A stretch of 61,379 nucleotides of DNA from CAZUXY01 sp964624235 (GTDB lineage Bacteria; Spirochaetota; UBA4802; UBA5368): positions 1-61,379 of the forward strand of contig CAZUXY010000027.1 of assembly GCA_964624235.1 (NCBI GenBank). Direction: 5' to 3'. Numbering within the stretch: position 1 is the stretch's first letter; each line of letters begins with the position of its first letter. The notes under the pieces are model-generated. The model made no database searches and was not told where the DNA came from. It saw only the letters and a list, made by a program, of their open reading frames with translations. Positions 26,827 to 34,200 of the stretch are shown piece after piece. The position numbers and the translations under genes were made by a program.

Positions 26827-27306
26827 ATGCCCCTGGAAACCCCACGCCTGTCATACCTGGCTGATCATCCCGACCGCATACCGGTACTCGCCGGATGGTT
26901 CTACCGGCAGTGGCGGAATTATTTTCCTCCCGATGCCGGTGAGGAGTATGTGGCCGGGTTTCTGAAGACACGGTGCAATTACGACCGTGTGCCGCTGGCC
27001 ATGGTGCTTCTTGCCGGCGATACTCTGCTCGGTTCGGTCTCCCTGAAAGAACATGACATGGAAACCCGCATGGAACTCACACCCTGGCTGGCGGGCCTGT
27101 ACGTGGATGCCGCGCATCGCGGCCGCGGCGTGGGCACGCTCCTGGTGAAGGGTTGCGAGGAAGAGGCCCGCAGGCTGGGGATCGCCGTGCTCTACCTTTT
27201 TACCCCCGACGCCGCTGAATTCTACCTGCGTCTGGGCTGGACGGTCTACGAGGTGACGGAGTACAAATCCGCGCGGGTGACCGTCATGAAAAAGGTGCTT
27301 GGCTGA
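26827..27306 (+). CDS. GNAT acetyltransferase
   Basis: Predicted 159 residues; AGGAGAAGG precedes ATG 26827. The acetyl-CoA loop is AHRGRGVGTLLV (Arg/Gln-x-x-Gly-x-Gly), followed by EEEARRLGIAVLYLFTPDAAEFYLRLGWTVYEV, the classical GNAT beta4-alpha4 and C-terminal strands. It transfers an acetyl group to an amine, so it may modify amino acids exported by the LysE proteins in the same operon (inference). A damaged second copy lies at 29881-30285. Confidence 0.88.
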   Translation: MPLETPRLSYLADHPDRIPVLAGWFYRQWRNYFPPDAGEEYVAGFLKTRCNYDRVPLAMVLLAGDTLLGSVSLKEHDMETRMELTPWLAGLYVDAAHRGRGVGTLLVKGCEEEARRLGIAVLYLFTPDAAEFYLRLGWTVYEVTEYKSARVTVMKKVLG

Positions 27307-27778
27307 CAGGTTGCATCCGCCTATAAAAGGGCTTATACAAAAATGCGGGATGTATGAATCCGGTGCCGGTCAAAGACAGTGAAGGGTGACTCCGTTCCCT
27401 GCCGGTCCGGGAAGTCCGCACACTCATCGCCTGCGGAAGTTACCGTAATGGCTTTCGGTGACACACCCGCCCGGATTTCGGCATGAATATGCACCCTTTG
27501 GTAGTGTTTGGCTATAACGCCGAGCAGGTCTGGTACCGGATGAGGAGAGAGTGCTGTCTCTACAAAGGGTACTTCAGGCCTATGAAGAGGGGGCCATGAG
27601 TCTCACGAATTTCGTTACCTCATCAAAAAGGAAAAGCTGTTAACGAATGCATATCAGTTTCACATTATTTTTGAAACTGATGAAATTGTGTTACCCCGGA
27701 GGCAGAAAAAGCCTCGATTTTAGCGATACGCAAATTTAAGGAACCCTGACAAAAGGCTTTTTAGCGGAGAGGAGACTC
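27307..27778. other. AT-rich intergenic region with small open frames
   Basis: No convincing gene before the 36-residue frame at 27779. A 38-codon frame at 27483-27599 (NMHPLVVFGYN...) lacks a ribosome binding site and looks random. An inverted repeat lies at 27653-27681 and a direct repeat starts at 27730. Confidence 0.35.
27653..27681. promoter_or_regulatory. Inverted repeat upstream of the LytTR module
   Basis: ATCAGTTTCA (27653-27662) and TGAAACTGAT (27672-27681) are perfect arms with a 9-base AT-rich spacer. It lies about 100 bp before the micropeptide frame. It has the size of a dimeric-regulator operator; a weak hairpin is the alternative. Confidence 0.5.
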
Positions 27779-27838
27779 ATGATCACGGAAGCGCTGCTGA
27801 TAGGTGCTTTTACATTGGGAGCAACCACACTCTGCGCC
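27730..27838 (+). repeat. Direct repeat, copy 1 (about 107 bp)
   Basis: This is about 85-90% identical to 29773-29880, including the exact block CAAAAGGCTTTTTAGCGGAG and the shared GATCACGGAAGCGC and GGGAGCAACCACACTC blocks. It contains the ribosome binding site and first two-thirds of the 36-residue frame. Confidence 0.85.
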
Positions 27839-27889
27839 GGGAGGAATTTAGTTGATATTTATAATAATGATTCCATACTCCGTGTGTAA
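27779..27889 (+). CDS. Putative 36-residue hydrophobic micropeptide
   Basis: ATG 27779 follows a good ribosome binding site (GGAGAGGAG). The product runs MITEALLIGAFTLGATTLCA... to ...DSILRV. It is small, hydrophobic and has one Cys. It ends 15 bp before the LytTR gene. A matching frame is kept in the second direct repeat (TTG at 29822, MITEAPLISAFMSGATTL), where the C-terminus diverges. Conservation of start region and ribosome binding site suggests that it is translated. It could be a signalling peptide for the LytTR protein or only a leader; this is inference. Confidence 0.4.
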   Translation: MITEALLIGAFTLGATTLCAGRNLVDIYNNDSILRV

Positions 27890-27904
27890 ATAAACGAAGA
27901 TATC

Positions 27905-28690
27905 ATGCAACGGATAAACGACAAGATGCTGAAATTCTTAAAAATAGCAAGGTTGGCCAGCATATGGACAATGATATATATCGCGATTACTACAATCGTT
28001 ACGATCTCCATAATCCGCTATTTTACAAGATTCGCAGATTCCCATATTCGCGGCCTTCAGCTTTTCACTGAGACTGCGATTATAACATTTGCGATAGGTT
28101 TTTTAGCCACCCCCGCCGGTTATTGTGCAATTCACTTTATGCGGAAAAAATCTTATATCATCAAAATACCGATTGTCTTATTTTTTGTGTCCTGTGCAAC
28201 CGCAGCGGGTAACGCGATCGGCCGCAATATAGTGCAATCCTGGTACAGCGGAACCCACTGGTTGAGATTCAATGATTTAACTCTTAATCTGCTGGCCGCC
28301 GCCGGAATTACCGTAATCACGATTATTATAGACGATTTGATGGAAAGGAAAAATGAACTTGTGAAGAACCTGAACGGAATCAAGGATACAGTAAAACAAG
28401 AATATTGGGACCAGTCGGTATCCATCAAGGAAGGGGATGGATACCGGGTAATCAAGTTCAGCGAGTTGGTGTATCTCTCCTCTCACGGAAAAAAAAGCGT
28501 TCTCCATACCACGGACGGCACCTGTTCCGCACACCTGCTTTTAAAGGATATTGAGAAAAGGATTCCTTCCGGTCTGTTCATACGTGTTCATAAACAATAT
28601 ATCATAAATATAAGCTATCTCAGGCAGATCAGGTACTACGAAGGCGGCAGATATATCGCCCCCTCATTAAAGGAAAGATTCGATATTTAA
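27905..28690 (+). CDS. Membrane-bound LytTR-family regulator
   Basis: Predicted 261 residues. Four hydrophobic segments occupy residues about 15-155 (IWTMIYIAITTIVTISII; AIITFAIGFLATPAGY; IPIVLFFVSCATAAGN; LNLLAAAGITVITIII). After a short linker, residues about 165-261 form a LytTR DNA-binding domain (DGYRVIKFSELVYLSSHGKKS, then LLLKDIEKRIPSGLFIRVHKQYIINISYLRQI). This is a one-component regulator anchored in the membrane without a kinase. The gene is clearly AT-richer than the flanks. It lies between ~107-bp direct repeats, ahead of a lipoprotein gene and next to a pair of direct repeats that could be its site. Confidence 0.88.
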   Translation: MQRINDKMLKFLKIARLASIWTMIYIAITTIVTISIIRYFTRFADSHIRGLQLFTETAIITFAIGFLATPAGYCAIHFMRKKSYIIKIPIVLFFVSCATAAGNAIGRNIVQSWYSGTHWLRFNDLTLNLLAAAGITVITIIIDDLMERKNELVKNLNGIKDTVKQEYWDQSVSIKEGDGYRVIKFSELVYLSSHGKKSVLHTTDGTCSAHLLLKDIEKRIPSGLFIRVHKQYIINISYLRQIRYYEGGRYIAPSLKERFDI

Positions 28691-28696
28691 AAAGCG

Positions 28697-28731
28697 GTAT
28701 CTTTCATTCCCCATGCAGTATCTTTCATTCC
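28697..28731 (+). promoter_or_regulatory. Candidate LytTR binding sites (21-bp spaced direct repeats)
   Basis: GTATCTTTCATTCC occurs at 28697-28710 and again at 28718-28731, offset by exactly 21 bp (two helical turns), the geometry bound by LytTR dimers. Outer arms AAAGCGG (28691-28697) and CCGCTTT (28733-28739) could also form a hairpin. It lies between the LytTR gene and the lipoprotein gene. Confidence 0.55.
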
Positions 28732-28921
28732 ACCGCTTTGTACACATTGGGCGGCAAAATGTAGATAATAGTAGGAGATCTGGTTTTTTACAGCCTGTTA
28801 TTTATTAAAGGCTTGCCCCGGCATGCGGATTTATTCTTATGGCCGTTAGGAAAGCGCGCCGGACCTTAATCCATTAGAATATAAAAAAGTACATCAAACA
28901 AATATGCGGGAGGTACTCAGG

Positions 28922-29773
28922 ATGGTCAAGGGAATTGAATTGAGGCCGTGTATTCTCATCCTGGCGTGCGTATCGGGACTGCTTTTTTCATGCGGCGGTT
29001 CCGACGGATCGAAAAACAACAGCGAACCTCATGCGATCATAAAATACTCGGGAGAATTAAAAAAGGGGGTCCCGATCCGGTTTAGTGGTTTGGACAGCAG
29101 TTTACACCAATATTTCAAGTGGAGCTATAAGGAAGCATCGCAGGCGGATGCCGATTATGTTGTTCTGGATATCGACAGTCCTTCCGTCTCACTGTGCTTC
29201 ATCAAGGCGTCGGATTATGATGTAAAACTGGAGATAAAAGACGGGGTTGACTCGGTGGTGACGTTAATGATAGAGGAAAACGTGATCGGCGATCAATACA
29301 ATAGAATCAGTTTCCACAATAATGGGGACGGCACTTATTCAACGACGCTGTCCTTTAATGATGCTACGTCTGACATCATCAACGATTCAACCAACCGTTA
29401 CATCTACTTTGATTTTTGCAGCTGTGATTCCCGGGGTATTTCACTGAATGGCTATAATTATTATGAGTATCTGTTGCAAGGCTCCATGGTAGTGGAGGGA
29501 ACAGAGGTATTCGCGCCGTGCTTCATAAAATACAACAACAAACCGGAAATGACGCCGATTCTGGAGAACACCGCTCCGGGCGCCATTGATGATATACTAA
29601 TGGACCCGAGTTCTCGTTTCACAAAAGCCGCATTGCAAAAAGCCTATGACCACAGCATGTTTGTTATACATGAGGATGTTGATGGATATCCACACTTAGC
29701 ATTTAATAGCATCATAAGCTATTTGGCGCTAACTGATGATGCCGTGGCGGTTTTTTGCATTCTGGATAAGTAG
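28922..29773 (+). CDS. Lipoprotein, probable target of the LytTR regulator
   Basis: Predicted 283 residues from ATG 28922, preceded by GGGAGGT; the in-frame ATG 28904 sits upstream of that ribosome binding site. The type II signal peptide is LACVSGLLFSC-GGSDGSK. The mature protein shows a PKD/cadherin-like sandwich at residues about 35-115 (AIIKYSGELKKGVPIRFSGLD ... SVVTLMIEENV), then a domain of unknown type with Cys in YFDFCSCDSRG. It is AT-richer than the rest of the window. I do not recognise a family. It lies within the repeat-bracketed module. Confidence 0.65.
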   Translation: MVKGIELRPCILILACVSGLLFSCGGSDGSKNNSEPHAIIKYSGELKKGVPIRFSGLDSSLHQYFKWSYKEASQADADYVVLDIDSPSVSLCFIKASDYDVKLEIKDGVDSVVTLMIEENVIGDQYNRISFHNNGDGTYSTTLSFNDATSDIINDSTNRYIYFDFCSCDSRGISLNGYNYYEYLLQGSMVVEGTEVFAPCFIKYNNKPEMTPILENTAPGAIDDILMDPSSRFTKAALQKAYDHSMFVIHEDVDGYPHLAFNSIISYLALTDDAVAVFCILDK

Positions 29774-29880
29774 CAAATTTTAGGCCCCCTGGCAAAAGGC
29801 TTTTTAGCGGAGAGGGGACTCTTGATCACGGAAGCGCCGTTGATAAGTGCTTTCATGTCGGGAGCAACCACACTCCGCGG
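29773..29880 (+). repeat. Direct repeat, copy 2 (about 107 bp)
   Basis: This is the second copy of 27730-27838. It begins at the stop codon of the lipoprotein and runs straight into the damaged GNAT copy. Together the two copies bracket about 2 kb. Confidence 0.85.
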
Positions 29881-30285
29881 TGTGCCCGCTGGTCTTATTA
29901 CGAGCGGCGGCAGTTTCCCTCGATGCCGGAACGGGGCATTGACCGGGTGCTCGATTTACTGAGATCCCGGCTCAACCATGATCGTCTGCCCCTTGCGCTG
30001 GTGCTGCTGAACGGGGGAACGTTTCCGGGGGCCGAAGTATACGACATGGAAAACCGCACCGACCTCTCCCCCTGGCTCGCGGAACTTTTCGTTAATCCGG
30101 ACTCCCGCAGACGGGGCACGCTCCTGGTGAGGGGGTGCGAGGAAGAGGCCCGCAGGCTGGGGATCGACGCGCTGTACCTTTTTACCCCCGACGCCGCTGA
30201 ATTCTACCTGCGTCTGGGCCGGACGGTCTACGAGCTGACGGAGTACAAATCCGCGAGGGTGACCGTTATGAAAAGGGTGCTGTAA
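29881..30285 (+). pseudogene. Decayed second copy of the GNAT acetyltransferase
   Basis: In frame from about 29881, the product (CARWSYYERRQFPSM...) aligns with the 26827-27306 GNAT from about residue 20 to the end. The first 20 residues and the original start are missing. The acetyl-CoA loop AHRGRGVGTLLV is reduced to DSRRRGTLLV, a two-residue loss that removes the Gly-x-Gly. The last ~150 bp are almost identical in DNA to the first copy, while the 5' half has diverged, which suggests later gene conversion. A 120-codon frame from ATG 29923 is open but has no ribosome binding site. Confidence 0.75.
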
Positions 30286-30359
30286 AGACCCGGCAGACCC
30301 TCTACGGGGGATTACCACTAAAATAGATCTCTCAAAGTAAAGCCCTGCCTCCTGCGGAC

Positions 30360-31299
30360 TCAATCGGCGGTTACGACGCAGTTCTTGGTGGACTTCTTGC
30401 CGCGGTACATCGCGTCGTCGGCCCGTTTAATGTTGGCGTCGGTGCTGATGGCGGTATCGTACCGGGCAACCCCGATGGTCACCGTCACTTTAATCGATGA
30501 ATCACGGTATTCCACCGGGCTTGACGCTATGTGGTTCCTGATCCTGTCGGCGAGGAGGCGGGCCTCTTCCGCCGGCGTGTCGGAAAACACCAGCAGGAAT
30601 TCCTCTCCGCCCCAGCGCGCGACGAGGTCTTCGGTCCTGATGCTTTCAGCGATCAGCGCGGCGATGCGCCGCAGCACCAGATCGCCGCAATCGTGGCCGT
30701 GTGTGTCATTTATCATTTTAAAATCGTCGATGTCCGCCATCGCGATGCAGAGGGTCTTGCCGTGCCGCTTCGTGCGCGCGACCTCCTGTTCCAGGCGTTC
30801 GATCAGGTAGCGCCGGTTCGCCATTCCGGTCAGCGGATCGACGCGCGCCATAATCTCCATACGTTCGAGCGCCGCGGACAGCAGCCGGTTGGTGTCCTCG
30901 TAACGCTCCCTGGTGCGTTTCAGTTCCAGGTGGGTCCTTACCCTGGCATGCAGTTCCTGGGGACTTGCGGGTTTGGTGAGGTAGTCCTGGCCGCCCGCGT
31001 CAAACCCCTGGACGATATCCTCCGTCCTGTCCCNNNNNNNNNNTGTCCCGGGCGGTTATGAAGATCACGGGTATCCCGGCGGTGACAGGGTCGGCTTTGA
31101 GCTTTCTGCACGCCGTGTAACCGTCTGTCCCCGGCATCATCACGTCCATGAGAATGATGTCAGGCAACTCGGAAACCGCCAGGTCGACGGCGGTCCTGCC
31201 GTCAGAGGCGATATACACTTCAAATTCGGATTTAAGCATCTCTCCCAGAAACCGCAGGTTGGCCGGATCATCATCGGCGATCAGGATTTTCGGCATCAT
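30360..31299 (-). CDS. REC-GGDEF diguanylate cyclase response regulator (interrupted by assembly Ns)
   Basis: It starts at ATG 31299, overlapping the stop of the hybrid kinase (ATGA). The N-terminal receiver domain (KILIADDDPANLRFL, phospho-Asp in IILMDVMMPGTDG, FITARD) is followed, after the gap, by VQGFDAGGQDYLTKPASPQE, a coiled linker, and a GGDEF domain. GGEEF is intact, and RTED placed five residues before it is a product-inhibition I-site, so the enzyme should make c-di-GMP with feedback control. The ten Ns at 31034-31043 break the frame, but the six bases on each side are identical. Removing 16 bases restores one continuous frame of about 307 residues. It is the likely output of the adjacent kinase. 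Confidence 0.9.
31028..31049. other. Assembly gap of ten Ns with a 6-bp overlap of its flanks
   Basis: TGTCCC ends the left contig (31028-31033) and TGTCCC begins the right one (31044-31049). Collapsing the Ns and one copy gives the expected receiver-domain motif ITARDRTEDIV in frame, so the real gap is probably zero. Confidence 0.85.
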
Positions 31300-34200
31300 G
31301 GCGTGTCACCTTCACCTGTAATGGTTTCAAGCAGCTTATCGAGCGCGATCAGGGCCTCGTTGAAGGACATGCGGGACATAGATGAATCCAGTTCAGACAA
31401 CCGGTCGCCGGCCAGGGGGCCGAAACGGGACCTGATCACTTCAAACGAGCCCAGGGCGTCATAACTGTGCCGCGTCAGCGCGCCGCGCAACCCGTGCAGC
31501 GATGAAAGCAGTTCCCGCCGCTCACTGCCGGTCATCTCCCGGGGGAGTGGGGACGGCTCCGGCGGTTTCACCTCCGCGGCGGGCGCGTTTTTCAGAACCT
31601 CCTCCAGCGACGCCCTGAAATTTTCCAATCGGTCGTCCAGTTCGCCGGTACGGTCGTACCTGACGCAGTCCTCCAGCTCTCCAGCCGCCTGTGAGAGCCG
31701 CATCGCGGCGATGGTGCCCGCCGAACCTTTGATGCCGTGGGCTAATTTCTGCAGCGTATCGTGTCTACCCTGTTTCAGGTATGCGTTCGCCCGTTCGGCG
31801 GCGTCGGCGTAGGTGCCGCAGAAATAGCCGAGCAGTTCTTTGAAGAACGAGGCTTTGCCTGAGAAACGCAGCCGGGCGGCTTCCATGTCGATGCCGTGGT
31901 AATCGCCGGTTATTTCGTCCACACCGGGCACCGGGATCCCCGGGCGCAATGCCTTTTCCCGGCCGTCAGGGGGCAGCCATTTTGCCATTATGCCGTAGAG
32001 GTTTTCCGGATCGAAAGGTTTGGCGATGTGATCGTTCATGCCGGCTTCAAGGCAGCGTTCCCGGTCGCCGCTCATGGCATAGGCGGTCATGGCGATTATA
32101 GGCAGGCTTTTGAACCTTTCGTCCTTCCTGATCAGCCGTGTGGCCTCCAGACCGTCCATCACCGGCATCTGTATGTCCATGAACACCAGGTCGTAAATAT
32201 CCGGCAGGGACCGGTGCGCTTTTTCCAATGCCTCGGCGCCGTTGAGGGCGGTTTCAACCGATATTCCCGCCTGTTCCAGCAGTTCGACAGCGACCTGACG
32301 GTTCACGACGTTATCCTCCACCAGGAGCACCCTGAATCCCCTGAGTGAGTCCGGGACCGGTCCATGGACCGGGCCGATTCTTCGTGCCGGGGCGGTTCCG
32401 GGGTTCAGAACCTGCATGAGGGCGTTATATAAAGCCGCAGGGCTCACCGGTTTTGCAAGCAGCGTCTCAATCCCTATTTCACTGCATCTCGGCCTGATCT
32501 CGTCAAGGTTATACGCCGATACCATGATGATGGATGGAATCCGGGGATTGCTTTTGTCTTCGAGTATCCGTTCAACGGTCGCGATGCCGTCCATTGACGG
32601 CATCTTCCAGTCTATTATCATGATAAGGGGCGGGCCGGAGGCATGTCCCCTGACGAATTCTACGGCTTCCTCTCCCGAACGGACAGCATGCACCTTTAAA
32701 CCCATGTGTGCCAGGTAACCCGAAAGGATCTCAAGGGCGGCGGGACTGTCGTCGACCAGCAGAACCTCCCTACCTTCGAATGAAGCGGGTTTTGTTACGG
32801 GCACCCGGCTTTCGCTCTCGGGCAGAGTGACCGTGAAAGAGAAGGTGCTCCCTTTCCCTGAAACGCTTTCCACGGCGATTCCCCCTCCCATAAGCTCAAC
32901 GAGACGTTTGGATATGGCCAGCCCCAGTCCGGTGCCGCCGTAGCGGCGTGTGATGGAACTGTCCGCCTGGGTGAAAGAATCGAAGATCCGTTTCCGCTGC
33001 TCCCCGGTAAGGCCGATGCCGGTGTCGGTCACTGAAAAGCGTAAAACGGCGGTCCCGGGCGCTTCTTCTTCCCCGGTTTTTTCGATGGTGACGGTTACAG
33101 CCCCCCTTTCGGTGAATTTTACGGCGTTATGGACCAGGTTGAAAAGCACCTGCTGTATCCGAACCGGGTCACCCCTGAGTTCGATGGGAACGTTCGGCGC
33201 GATATCGTAGATCAGTTCAAGGCCTTTTTCACCCGCGGCAGGCGTCATGGCCCCGGCCAGAGTGGTGAGTATCTCCTCAAGGTTGAAGTCAACCTGCTCG
33301 ATGGTAAGTCGTCCCGCCTCGATCTTGGAAAAGTCCAGGATATCGTTAATAATGCTGAGCAGCATGCGCGCCGATCCGTGGATCTTCGCGAGATAGTCCT
33401 GCTGGCCGGGTTTAAGATCGGTGCGCGACATCAGGTGGGCGAACCCGATGATGGCATTCATGGGTGTCCTGATCTCGTGGCTCATATTGGCCAGGAACTC
33501 GCTTTTCGCCCGGCTTGCGGCCTCGGCCAGTTCCTTGGCCCTGGTCAGTTCGGCCTCGATCAGTTTCCGCTCGGTGGTGTCCCTGAAATTACCCAGCAGC
33601 AGTTTACGCCCTTTCAGCTCCAGCGGCCGGGCGGTCACCTCGACCGGAACACGGCGACCGGTGGATTGCAGCACCTCCGTTTCCAGATAAGGGCTTTTGC
33701 CTGAGGAGTGCAGAATGAATTTTTCCCTTACATCATCGAGCAGATCCTGTGGATGCAGTTGTGAAAAATGCATAGAGATTATTTCTTTATGGGTTCTGCA
33801 AAGCAGATTCTGCGCCGCGAGATTGGCTTCCACGATATACTCAGTTTCCATGTCGGCGATGAAGATTGCGTCGGGAGCGTAATCGAACAGCAGCCGCAGT
33901 TGTTTCTCGCTCTCCAATAATGCTTCCTCCGCCGCCCTGCGCTCGGTGATATCGGTGGCGAAATTGAGTACGGCGGGAAAACCTTCCCAGTGGATGCGCT
34001 TTGAGTTGATCCTCAGCCACAGGGTCGATCCGTCAGACTTTCTGAGCCGCAGATCGAATATCCCCCCCGGGTGTTCCCCCTCCATTATCTTACGGTGGCG
34101 TGTTTCTATTTCGGGCAGGTCTTCCGGGTAGAGAAACCGGTGCATGGAATGTCCAACCAGTTGCGTTTCACTGAAACCGATCATCTCGGAGCCCATGTCA

